Source of the DNA: Vreelandella neptunia
Lineage (GTDB): Bacteria > Pseudomonadota > Gammaproteobacteria > Pseudomonadales > Halomonadaceae
Length of the DNA stretch: 64,000 nt
Assembly: GCF_034479615.1 (NCBI RefSeq)
Contig: NZ_CP140255.1
Location: 186,001 to 250,000 of the forward strand
Direction of reading: 5' to 3'
The position numbers and the translations under genes are program-made. Positions 1 to 8,705 of this stretch are shown one piece after another. The notes under the pieces were generated by a model. It saw only the letters and a program-made list of their open reading frames with translations. It was not told the DNA's origin and made no database searches. Position 1 is the first letter of the stretch. The number at the start of each line of letters is the position of its first letter.

Positions 1-849
1 GAGGCTATCGGCGTTGAGCAAATAGAGGCTTTATTGGCGGCGCTGGGTGGTCAGGCGTTACACGCCAAGACACGAGCGGGGAGAGCGGTAGAGGCGCGTT
101 ATATCGTCGGCAGTGACCGCGCCGTGATGATCAGTGCGGGGCAGCATGCCAACGAAACCTCCGGCGTGGTGGGGGCGTTGCGTGCCGCGGCTCAGCTAAG
201 CGGTGAGCCAGAGGCCCACTTTGTCATCTCGCCGCTGGAAAACCCTGATGGTTATGCGTTGCAAGGCCGGCTCATTGCCACTCAGCCACGCCATATGCAT
301 CACGCGGCGCGCTATACCGCCTTTGGTAATGACCTACAGAGCCAGCCACTTGGGCAGCCATTTGAACATGCTATTCGTGAACAGGCATTTGCTTTCAGTA
401 ATGCCGGACTGCATATCAATCTGCACGGCTACCCGGCCCATGAGTGGACGCGGCCGTTAAGCGGTTACGTGCCCCGCGGCTTTGAGATGTGGACGATTCC
501 CAAGGGCTTTTTTTTGATCCTGCGCTATCAACCAGGCTACGAAACAGCCGCCGAGCAGTTGGTGGAAGCCGTTACCCAGCAGCTTGCGCAAGTGCCTGGG
601 CTGGTCGAATTTAATGCCGCGCAAATTGGGTTATTTGAGACCCACGCAGGCGCATTAACTTTCCCGATGTTGAACGGCTTCCCCTACCTTGTCTCGGAAG
701 ACGGCGATCAATTAACGCCATTGATGCTGATCACTGAATACCCCGATGAGACCCTAACCGGCGAGCCCTTTGTGCAGGCGCATACCGCGCAAATGGCCAC
801 GGTGGTGGCGGCCTATAACGCCTTTCAAACGCTCTCATTGAATGCTTAA
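1..849 (+). CDS. M14-family zinc carboxypeptidase-like protein (5' end outside window)
   Basis: The reading frame is open from the first base of the window, so the N-terminus lies upstream and the TTG at 34 is probably not the real start. The visible 282 codons carry a zinc-site HxxE motif (HANE, bases 145-156), an ENPDGY segment typical of M14 peptidases, and a later HINLHGYPAHEW segment whose histidine fits the third zinc ligand. The family hydrolyses C-terminal peptide or amide bonds, and distant members act as deacylases. The substrate cannot be told from the sequence. The gene ends about 50 bp before the next promoter and is probably the last gene of an upstream unit. Confidence 0.75.
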   Translation, partial: EAIGVEQIEALLAALGGQALHAKTRAGRAVEARYIVGSDRAVMISAGQHANETSGVVGALRAAAQLSGEPEAHFVISPLENPDGYALQGRLIATQPRHMHHAARYTAFGNDLQSQPLGQPFEHAIREQAFAFSNAGLHINLHGYPAHEWTRPLSGYVPRGFEMWTIPKGFFLILRYQPGYETAAEQLVEAVTQQLAQVPGLVEFNAAQIGLFETHAGALTFPMLNGFPYLVSEDGDQLTPLMLITEYPDETLTGEPFVQAHTAQMATVVAAYNAFQTLSLNA

Positions 850-866
850 TCTCAATGACGGCGAGA

Positions 867-895
867 CTGTCACAATAGCGTTGCACTGTTATAAT
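867..895 (+). promoter_or_regulatory. Sigma-70 promoter directly in front of the VRR-NUC gene
   Basis: A -35 CTGTCA (867-872), a 17-bp spacer and a perfect -10 TATAAT (890-895) are visible. The ATG of the next gene is at 902, about where transcription should begin, so the mRNA would be leaderless or nearly so. No Shine-Dalgarno sequence fits between them. Confidence 0.55.
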
Positions 896-901
896 GGATG
901 A

Positions 902-2593
902 ATGAACAGTGCTTTCGCGACACCTACCGCCTCCCTCGATGACCCCTTCTATTACCTGACGAACTTTCGCTTCGTTTTGGCCTGGGTGGGGGAGCGCCAC
1001 GCTGATCTGCTCGCAGCAGGCGAGCTTACCTTTCTTGAAACGTTCAAAACCTTGCCGCAGGCTTCTCAAGCGCTGCTGGTACGCATGGTAATGCGTAAAG
1101 GCGAGCTGTTTCGGCTTAGCAAATTACGCTATACCGAAGTAGGCGACAGCGCTGAGGCGATAGCGCCCTTGATCGCTCTTGGCTGGGTCGATAGCGACCC
1201 GGCACTTAGCGTCGATGAGCTGTTTAACCAGCTACGCTTGGCCGAGTTACGCCAGGCGTTGGCGGCGGATATACACGCCGCCGGGCTGAGTGCCTCTAGC
1301 GCCAAAACCGTGCTCTACGACACGCTGGCAAGCCCGCTCAATGAACCCAAGCGGTTATGCCAGTGGTGGCCCGAGGCAAACGATCCAATTCTGCGGCTAA
1401 CGGTCATGGAAACCTGCGACCGGCTGCGGCTGATGTTCTTTGGCAACCTGCGCCAGGATTGGGCCGAGTTCGTTTTGACCGAGCTTGGCCTCCAGCGTTT
1501 CGAGTCGGTGCCTTTTACCCCGCAGTCCCGCGCGTTCCAGTCGCGCCAGGAAGTGGACACCTACTTAGCGCTCCATCGTCTGCGCCAACGTCTGGACGAC
1601 GGCGAGCTGCCCGCCGATCTATTCCCTGAAGTGCCACCGCCTGCGGATAACCGCTGGCTGGCCACACGGCGCGCGCGGTTACTGCTCCAGTTGGGCCGAG
1701 TAGCAGAGCGTAGCGGAGACGCAGCGCTAGCGATGACGCTGTATAGCGAGTCCGCCAGTAGTGAGGCGCGCATTCGGCAGCTACGTGTGTTGGAGCGCCA
1801 AGGGGAACACCCTGCGGCCTTTGAGCTGGCGACCCAAGCGCTTAATAGCAGCCCCAACGAAACCGAGCACCAGGCGCTGGCGAGGATCCTGCCACGCTTG
1901 CAGCGGCGGCTTAAACTGCCTGCTGAACCGAGCGACCCCGAACCCGCCCATGAGCGCTGGGACTTATCATTGCCTGGGCCGCAGTGGGTCGAACGCGCTG
2001 TGGTCGAAGTACTCAGCGAGCCTGAGGCGCCGGTCAACTACGTGGAAAACGCGCTGCTGACTGGGCTGTTTGGTCTGCTCTGCTGGCCAGTGATTTTCGC
2101 CCCCCTGCCAGGGGCCTTCTTCCATCCTTTCCACAATGGCCCGGCGGATTTATACCGCGACGATTTTGTGGCACGGCGGCGAGACGCCTTCGATGCTTGC
2201 CTTGCGCGTCTGGAAGACGGCAGTTACCGCGAAGTGATTCGATCCACCTGGCGGGAGAAACACGGCCTGGCGTCCCCCTTTGTGCACTGGGCGATTGTTG
2301 ATGAACCGCTGGTTGAGCTGGCGCTTTCGTGTATTCCCGCTGTGCACCTACGGCTGTGCTTTGAGCGGCTGCTAGGTGATTTGAAAGCCAACCGGGCCGG
2401 GCTGCCCGACTTGATTCAATTTATGCCCGATGCGCCTGTTGGCGAGCCGCGCTATCGGATGATTGAGGTCAAAGGCCCCGGTGATCGGCTGCAGGATAAC
2501 CAGCGCCGCTGGCTGACGTTTTTTCACCGTCACGAGATGCCCGTCGCGGTATGTTACGTGCGCTGGGCGGAAAGCGACGAGCTTGAGGTATGA
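902..2593 (+). CDS. VRR-NUC domain nuclease (FAN1-like)
   Basis: This 563-residue protein has the C-terminal VRR-NUC fold (about residues 480-560). GLPD (about 500-503) and IEVKGP (about 520-525) supply the PD...ExK catalytic residues, followed by QDNQRRWL. The N-terminal two thirds resemble the helical, TPR-like region of bacterial FAN1-type proteins. FAN1 relatives are structure-specific nucleases that process flaps and interstrand crosslinks. The stop overlaps the helicase start by 4 bp, so the two are translationally coupled and probably act together in DNA repair. The start is ATG 902 because homology begins shortly after it. The gene appears leaderless. Confidence 0.85.
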   Translation: MNSAFATPTASLDDPFYYLTNFRFVLAWVGERHADLLAAGELTFLETFKTLPQASQALLVRMVMRKGELFRLSKLRYTEVGDSAEAIAPLIALGWVDSDPALSVDELFNQLRLAELRQALAADIHAAGLSASSAKTVLYDTLASPLNEPKRLCQWWPEANDPILRLTVMETCDRLRLMFFGNLRQDWAEFVLTELGLQRFESVPFTPQSRAFQSRQEVDTYLALHRLRQRLDDGELPADLFPEVPPPADNRWLATRRARLLLQLGRVAERSGDAALAMTLYSESASSEARIRQLRVLERQGEHPAAFELATQALNSSPNETEHQALARILPRLQRRLKLPAEPSDPEPAHERWDLSLPGPQWVERAVVEVLSEPEAPVNYVENALLTGLFGLLCWPVIFAPLPGAFFHPFHNGPADLYRDDFVARRRDAFDACLARLEDGSYREVIRSTWREKHGLASPFVHWAIVDEPLVELALSCIPAVHLRLCFERLLGDLKANRAGLPDLIQFMPDAPVGEPRYRMIEVKGPGDRLQDNQRRWLTFFHRHEMPVAVCYVRWAESDELEV

Positions 2594-4878
2594 GTGTGAC
2601 CTACCGCGTGGCGGTGCGGGCGCTGTGTGACTTTACTGCCCGGGAGGGAGATCTCGATCACCGCTTTACCCCGGCCCCCAGCGCGCGCGAAGGCATCGAA
2701 GGGCACACCCTTGTAGCCAGCCGACGCGGGGCAGACTATATCGCCGAATTGCCGCTGACCGGTGCCTTTGAAGGGCTAACCGTCACTGGCCGCGCCGATG
2801 GTTTTGACCCAACGGCCAACAGCTTGGAAGAGATTAAAACCCACCGCGGCAGTTTAGAGCGGATGGGAGATAACCAGCGCGCCCTCCACTGGGCACAGGT
2901 GAAGGTATACGGCGCGCTGCTGTGTGCGGAACGCGGCCTGGAAACCCTTACCTTAACGTTGGTTTATCTGGATATTACCAGCGGAAAAGAGACCCTGATC
3001 AGCCAGAACGCCGCTGCCGACGAACTCCAGGCGTTCTTTGCCGAGCAGTGCCAACGCTTCCTTGCCTGGGCAGAACAGGAGGCCGGGCACCGTCAGGGGC
3101 GCGATAGTCGCCTGCAGACCCTGCGCTTTCCCCATGCTGCGTTTCGCCCCGGTCAGCGGGAACTCGCCGAAGACGTTTATAAAGCCGCCAGCACCGGGCG
3201 CTGCCTGCTCGCCCAGGCGCCCACCGGTATTGGTAAAACCATGGCCACGCTGTTCCCGATGCTTTCGGCCATGCCTCGCCAGCAGCTCGATCGCATCGCC
3301 TTCCTCACCATGAAAACCCCCGGCCGCCGTTTGGCGTTGGACGCCTTGGCAATGCTGCGCGCTAGTGATGAAACACTTCCTCTGCGGGTGTTGGAGCTGG
3401 TGGCGCGAGAGAAGGCCTGCGAATACCCCGATCGAGCCTGCCACGGCGAGTCATGCCCACTGGCCGCAGGCTTTTACGATCGCCTGCCCGCGGCTCGCCA
3501 AGCGGCAGTAGAGCAGGCATGGCAGGATCGTGACGCGTTGCGCGAAGTGGCGTTGGCCCATGACGTGTGCCCGTATTACCTGGGTCAGGAGCTGGCGCGC
3601 TGGGCCGATGTGATCGTCGGCGACGTCAATCACTGGTTCGATAGCCACGCACTGCTGCACGGTTTGGCCCAGGCCAACGATTGGCGAACGGGCGTGTTGG
3701 TCGACGAAGCACATAATTTAATTGAGCGTGCTCGCGGCATGTACAGCGCCGAGCTCGATCAGCAGCGTTTCAATCGGGTGCGTCGCGCTGCCCCAAAGCC
3801 GCTCTCTCGACCCTTGGGTCGTTTGGCCCGCCAGTGGCAGGCGGTGATTAGAGATGCGGGGATTGAGGAACAGGGCGAGCCGAGACGCCCGGCCTACCGC
3901 CTGCTCACGGCGCTGCCCGAAAAGCTGGTAACCGCTGCCCAGCAGGTCGGCGCTGCGATTACCGACCACTTGGGTGAGCACCCCGAAGATGCCAGTTTGG
4001 AGCTCCAGGAAGTGTTATTTGAAGCGCTAGCGTTTTGCCGCCTGGCAGAGCACTTTGGTGAGCACTCCCTGTGTGACCTTACCCGCTACGGCCGTGGGCG
4101 AGCGGTGCTGGGTCTCCGCAATCTGATACCCGCCGATTTTCTGGCCCCGCGGTTTAAAGCAGCCCGCACAAGCGTGCTATTTTCGGCAACGCTAACCCCT
4201 GCTCACTACTATCGGGATCTCCTCGGCCTGCCGGAGAACACGGTATGGCGTGAAGTCGCCTCGCCCTTTGCTGCGCGTCAGCTTGAGGTGCGAATACGCA
4301 GCGATATCTCCACGCGTTTTCGTGATCGAGAGGCTTCAATCGATCCTATCGTCGCAACCATGGTGCACCAGTATCAGCGCAAGCCCGGCCACTATTTAGC
4401 GTTCTTCAGCAGCTTTGCCTACCTGGAAGCAGCGCTGGCGCGATTTCGCGAGGTGCACCCGGAAGTGCCTGTGTTCAGCCAAACCCGCGGGATGCCGGAA
4501 GCGCAGCGCGAAGCGTTTCTGGCGCGCTTTGCGCCCGGCGGAGAAGGCATCGGCTTTGCGGTGTTGGGCGGTGCCTTTGCGGAAGGTATCGACCTGCCTG
4601 GCGATCAGTTGATCGGTGCTTTTATCGCCACCCTGGGACTGCCACCGTTTAACGACTTTAACGAAGCACTTAAAGCACGCTTAACCGCACGCTTTGGCCA
4701 GGGCGACGATTACACCTACCGCATTCCCGGCATGATCAAAGTGGTGCAAGCCGCAGGCCGCGTTATTCGTAGTCCAGAAGATCAAGGGGTTGTGGTATTA
4801 ATGGATGATCGTTTTGCCCAGGCCAGTGTGCGCGCGCTATTGCCACGCTGGTGGTCGCTGGGCAACCCCACTCCCTAA
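2590..4878 (+). CDS. DinG/XPD-type ATP-dependent DNA helicase with Fe-S cysteines
   Basis: 762 residues. A PD-(D/E)XK-like N-terminal segment (EEIKTH, about residue 78) precedes the helicase. Walker A (APTGIGKT) is near residues 210-218 and the DEAH box (VDEAHN) near 371-376. Between them four cysteines (about 277, 284, 289 and 327) are spaced as in the Fe-S cluster domain of XPD/DinG helicases. The C-terminal QAAGRVIRS motif VI completes the SF2 core. The family unwinds DNA 5' to 3'. The 4-bp overlap with the upstream VRR-NUC nuclease indicates a helicase-nuclease pair handling branched or blocked DNA. The N-terminal nuclease-like segment is a weaker reading than the helicase itself. Confidence 0.88.
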   Translation: MSVTYRVAVRALCDFTAREGDLDHRFTPAPSAREGIEGHTLVASRRGADYIAELPLTGAFEGLTVTGRADGFDPTANSLEEIKTHRGSLERMGDNQRALHWAQVKVYGALLCAERGLETLTLTLVYLDITSGKETLISQNAAADELQAFFAEQCQRFLAWAEQEAGHRQGRDSRLQTLRFPHAAFRPGQRELAEDVYKAASTGRCLLAQAPTGIGKTMATLFPMLSAMPRQQLDRIAFLTMKTPGRRLALDALAMLRASDETLPLRVLELVAREKACEYPDRACHGESCPLAAGFYDRLPAARQAAVEQAWQDRDALREVALAHDVCPYYLGQELARWADVIVGDVNHWFDSHALLHGLAQANDWRTGVLVDEAHNLIERARGMYSAELDQQRFNRVRRAAPKPLSRPLGRLARQWQAVIRDAGIEEQGEPRRPAYRLLTALPEKLVTAAQQVGAAITDHLGEHPEDASLELQEVLFEALAFCRLAEHFGEHSLCDLTRYGRGRAVLGLRNLIPADFLAPRFKAARTSVLFSATLTPAHYYRDLLGLPENTVWREVASPFAARQLEVRIRSDISTRFRDREASIDPIVATMVHQYQRKPGHYLAFFSSFAYLEAALARFREVHPEVPVFSQTRGMPEAQREAFLARFAPGGEGIGFAVLGGAFAEGIDLPGDQLIGAFIATLGLPPFNDFNEALKARLTARFGQGDDYTYRIPGMIKVVQAAGRVIRSPEDQGVVVLMDDRFAQASVRALLPRWWSLGNPTP

Positions 4879-4899
4879 TTGAGAACCTTAACGCGAGCC

Positions 4900-5682
4900 A
4901 TGACAGATCTACTTTGGTACCAGTATGTGCTGATTGGGCTAATTTTCGCCTGGAGCGGTTTTGTGCGAACTAGCCTGGGCTTTGGCGGCGCCGTGCTGGC
5001 GCTGCCTTTCCTACTTTTAGTGGTCAATGAGCCACTGGTGTTCTTGCCGATTATTGCCATTCACCTGCTGATTTTCTCCAGTTGGATCGCCTGGAGCGGG
5101 CACCGCCAATTGCAGAAAGCGGGCGTGGGCACCACATCGCCAGAGAGTAATATCGATTGGGGGTATTTAACCAAAGCCTTGAAAATCATGATCATCCCCA
5201 AACTGATCGGGGTGGTAGGGCTGTTAACGCTGCCCGCGCAGGTCATGACCAGTATCATTTTCGGCATTGTGATCATCTATGCCATTGGCTATGTGCTGAA
5301 CAAGCCCTTTAAGAGTAAGAACAAGTACGTGGACTACGTGCTGCTGGCACTCGGCGGCTATGTCAGCGGTACCTCGCTGATTGGCGCGCCGTTGATTGTG
5401 GCGGTGTTTGCCACTCACGTGGCCAAAGAGCAGCTGCGGGATACCATGTTTGTGCTGTGGTTTATCCTGGTGGTGATCAAGATGGTCTCGTTCTTGATTG
5501 CAGGTGTGGATCTTCAGTTGATCCACCAGCTGTGGCTGCTGCCCTGCGCCTTTATCGGCCATTTGGTGGGAGAAAAAGCCCACCGCTATATGCTCAACGC
5601 GGATACTGGGCTGTTCTTCCGTGTGTTGGGCGCAGTGTTGATTCTGGTCAGCGTGGCGGGGCTGATTCACCCGCCAGGGTAA
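4900..5682 (+). CDS. TauE/SafE-family sulfite/anion exporter
   Basis: About 260 residues of hydrophobic segments in the TauE/SafE pattern: an early SLGFGGAVLALPFLL motif and a second repeat near GYVSGTSLIGAPLIV. Members are inner-membrane permeases that export sulfite, sulfoacetate or related anions. The frame opens at a TTG at 4879, directly after the helicase stop, but ATG 4900 gives the natural N-terminus (MTDLLWYQ) and is preferred. The substrate cannot be inferred, because no sulfur-metabolism gene is adjacent. Confidence 0.82.
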   Translation: MTDLLWYQYVLIGLIFAWSGFVRTSLGFGGAVLALPFLLLVVNEPLVFLPIIAIHLLIFSSWIAWSGHRQLQKAGVGTTSPESNIDWGYLTKALKIMIIPKLIGVVGLLTLPAQVMTSIIFGIVIIYAIGYVLNKPFKSKNKYVDYVLLALGGYVSGTSLIGAPLIVAVFATHVAKEQLRDTMFVLWFILVVIKMVSFLIAGVDLQLIHQLWLLPCAFIGHLVGEKAHRYMLNADTGLFFRVLGAVLILVSVAGLIHPPG

Positions 5683-5699
5683 CTAAATCATGTAAGCAC

Positions 5700-8600
5700 T
5701 TAACTAGCAGGGTTTGTGGGTGGCTGTCTGGTCGAGCGGAACGATTGAATACGCGCATTGATTCCATTAATCAATGTCTCTTTGGATAGCCGTGATTTAA
5801 GCAAAACAGCTTCGACTTGCCCATGTTGTTGCTGGGTCATATCGGCCCCGGAAAGGATGACCAATTTAGCGCCAGGCTGGCAAGCGCGAATGTCAGCAAC
5901 TAACTCCCACCCCGATCCATCCGGCAGCCCGATATCAAGGAGTACGACGTCAAATGCCCCCTGCTTCAGGCGTGTGAGAGCTTCTTGCACCGTATAGGCA
6001 GCTTCAAAAGAAAAGTGATCACCGGCCATGGCACAAACCACTTCATGCAGGTCGTGGTCATCTTCGATGTGGAGTACGCGTGAATGATGCTTGTACTTGT
6101 CTGATAATTGTTGCTGGACTATGCCGATGAGTTGCTTCTGGTCGATCGGTTTAGCCAGCCAGTCAATGTTTGTTGCATCGCCGTTGATAGCTAAACGACC
6201 CTGTTCCATTTTTGCCGAGACCACGACTATCGGTATGTCAGCGGTGTCTGGCTGTTGGCGCAGCAGACGGATAATATCTAGTCCATCGGTATCGGGTAGC
6301 ATCAAATCCAGGCTGATGAGGTCGTAATGCGTTTGCTTCAGGCGGTTCAGTGCCTCTGCGCCAGTCGATGCAGTATCGACTTGGTACCCGGCATCGTTGA
6401 GCATGATACTCAGCAGTTTGGCGACGTCTTTATCATCTTCGACCACTAAAATACGGGGAGCTTCCTGATGGTCAGTGATACCTTCCAGTTGCCAAGTGTC
6501 TTGCTCTGCCGCTTGAACTAACGGTAGTTCAAAGAAAAAGCGTGATCCGTTGCCTTCGGTGGACTCAAAATCAATCCGCCCCCCCATGTGTTCCACCAGT
6601 TCACGCGTGATGGCTAAGCCAAGGCCAGTGCCTTCTTTAGCACGGGAATCCGAGGCATCCGCTTGGGCAAAACGCTGGAATATTTGTTTACGAAACGCGT
6701 TGGCAATGCCAGGCCCGCTGTCAATAACGCTGATACTTACCTTGTTTGATGTGGTTTCCACCGCAAGGGTAACCTCGCCCCCCTGGGGGGAAAACTTGAT
6801 CGCATTGGATAATAAATTGGCCATTATTTGCATGAAGCGCTGGTTATCAACATTGATCAGCGCATTTGACGCATTACCCGCCAATGACAGCGTAATACCC
6901 CTATTGCTTCCGTAGTGTTGATTCGCCTCCAGTGCTTGTTCGAGCAAGGGCATCACTGCATGAACCTGCATATCGAAATGCAGTTTACCCTCGGCGATTT
7001 TTTCGATATCCAGCAAATCGTTAATCAAGTGAGTCAAGCGCTTGCTGTTTCTATGGGCGGTCGTCAGTAGTGTCTGGGCTTTTTCGGGCAACTCGCCAAC
7101 ATTACCACCGACCATCAAGCCCAGCGCACCGGAGATGGATGTTAACGGCGTACGCAGTTCATGGTTAACCGTCGATATAAACTCATTTTTAATCTTGTCG
7201 GCGCGTTTCCGATCGGTAATGTTTTCAGCAATACCCACGTAACCATTAATCTCTCCAGCACTGTCGCGCATGACCGTGACTACCATTGATACGGGGATCT
7301 GGTGGCCATCTTTGTGAACGTAGATCCACTCGCGTTTTTCTGATCCACGTTGTTCGGCTTTCTCCACAAATACTCTAAAACCCTCAACGGAATGGCCTAG
7401 CTCAGTGGTTAGTTGTGCCGACCGAGCATCCACCTCCTCTTTCAGGTGCAATATGGCGGGGGTCTGTTTGCCGACCATCTCTTGGTGGCTATAACCGAGC
7501 ATATTCTCGGCACCTTTATTAAATGCAGTGATTATCCCGGTAGTATCGGTCGCAATAATTGATACTTCCGACGCGGACTCAAGCACACTGGATAAAAATC
7601 GCTCGGCTTTATAAATGGCCATATCCGCCGCTTTGCGCTCATTGGCTAAGCGGTTCATCGCGTGGGCTAATGCAGTTACCTCTGGGCCGCCCTTTTCCTG
7701 GAAATCACTATCAAAGCGTGCATTATCAGCCATATGCTCAATACGGCGGGTTATTCTTTCTATGGGCTGCGTTAGGCTGCGTGCAATCCATGCGCCCGCT
7801 AAGCCCACGATGGTCATAGCAATCAGCGCGATAAGCAGAAAATGGCGAAAAGATGCCTGTGCTGGGGCTATGGCCTCACTGTAAGGTAGCGCCCGCAGGA
7901 TGATCCAGCCGGGAGAGTCCAACTGCCGGCTAGCCACTAGGTAGGACTCTTGCTGATACTCAACGATGCTGCCCGCAGGGCTGAGCGATAGTGCCGCGTC
8001 GACTAAGGCATCAGCGCCTTCATCGGGCAGAGGTTCGGGCCTGTCGAAGCGCTCTTGCATTGATACAAACAGGCGGTGTTGAGGGTCAATGATCAGGGTA
8101 ACTGTGCTTGGATCGCTCTCAATGACGCTCCCTGTGTCGACGAGGGGCGTATTGGCAAGATTCAGTAGACCGCCCGCATAGCCGATAAGATCGCCACTCT
8201 CAGCCACAATCGGTTGCAAGTATGAGAGCAACGGCAGCCCGGTGGTACGCCCCAAAATCGGCTCAGAAATCACTGCCTGTTGGGTTTGCCGGGCAAGTTG
8301 AAAGTGAGGGCGGTCGGCGTAATTGGTGCCCAAACGCCCCGGTGAATATTGATCTTCTGCAACAGCAGTGGCCTCTGCATCAAGCACCAGCAAGCCATCC
8401 GGGAACAGCTCGCTGGCAACAGAAGACTTCTGCAGCAGCGATTGCAGTGCGTCGTCGTCAAGTAGCTGTCCGTCATCGGTAACTAAGCGGGTGGCGAAGG
8501 CCTCTAATCCCAGTAAACGTTTTTGATTTGATAATTCCAGCTCGGAGGCTACGCGCTTTATAACCGCTGTTTCTCGCTCAGCTACCAATGCTTCGTAATC

Positions 8601-8705
8601 GGAGACCATTAACTGGTAAACCGTTGCTAGCATGCCGCCGACCAGGATGCCACTCGTGACTAGCACGAGTAGGACAATTCGCACGCTTAGCGGTGCTTTT
8701 ATCAT
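5700..8705 (-). CDS. Hybrid sensor histidine kinase: Cache-HAMP-PAS-HisKA-HATPase-REC-REC
   Basis: 1001 residues, inner membrane. TM1 (about 10-30) and TM2 (about 285-305) flank a periplasmic Cache-like sensor, followed by HAMP, a PAS domain (about 370-495), the HisKA phospho-acceptor (NHELRTPLTS, His about 514) and an HATPase with NLLSNAIKFS and GTGLGLAI boxes. Two receivers follow, with LDLMLPDTDG (Asp about 800) and LDIGLPDGSG (Asp about 923). The periplasmic ligand is unknown. It is the last gene of a four-gene minus-strand operon and overlaps the preceding kinase gene by 4 bp. With two receivers and no HPt of its own, it needs an HPt partner, which the operon supplies in the cyclase gene. 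Confidence 0.92.
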   Translation of the reverse strand: MIKAPLSVRIVLLVLVTSGILVGGMLATVYQLMVSDYEALVAERETAVIKRVASELELSNQKRLLGLEAFATRLVTDDGQLLDDDALQSLLQKSSVASELFPDGLLVLDAEATAVAEDQYSPGRLGTNYADRPHFQLARQTQQAVISEPILGRTTGLPLLSYLQPIVAESGDLIGYAGGLLNLANTPLVDTGSVIESDPSTVTLIIDPQHRLFVSMQERFDRPEPLPDEGADALVDAALSLSPAGSIVEYQQESYLVASRQLDSPGWIILRALPYSEAIAPAQASFRHFLLIALIAMTIVGLAGAWIARSLTQPIERITRRIEHMADNARFDSDFQEKGGPEVTALAHAMNRLANERKAADMAIYKAERFLSSVLESASEVSIIATDTTGIITAFNKGAENMLGYSHQEMVGKQTPAILHLKEEVDARSAQLTTELGHSVEGFRVFVEKAEQRGSEKREWIYVHKDGHQIPVSMVVTVMRDSAGEINGYVGIAENITDRKRADKIKNEFISTVNHELRTPLTSISGALGLMVGGNVGELPEKAQTLLTTAHRNSKRLTHLINDLLDIEKIAEGKLHFDMQVHAVMPLLEQALEANQHYGSNRGITLSLAGNASNALINVDNQRFMQIMANLLSNAIKFSPQGGEVTLAVETTSNKVSISVIDSGPGIANAFRKQIFQRFAQADASDSRAKEGTGLGLAITRELVEHMGGRIDFESTEGNGSRFFFELPLVQAAEQDTWQLEGITDHQEAPRILVVEDDKDVAKLLSIMLNDAGYQVDTASTGAEALNRLKQTHYDLISLDLMLPDTDGLDIIRLLRQQPDTADIPIVVVSAKMEQGRLAINGDATNIDWLAKPIDQKQLIGIVQQQLSDKYKHHSRVLHIEDDHDLHEVVCAMAGDHFSFEAAYTVQEALTRLKQGAFDVVLLDIGLPDGSGWELVADIRACQPGAKLVILSGADMTQQQHGQVEAVLLKSRLSKETLINGINARIQSFRSTRQPPTNPAS

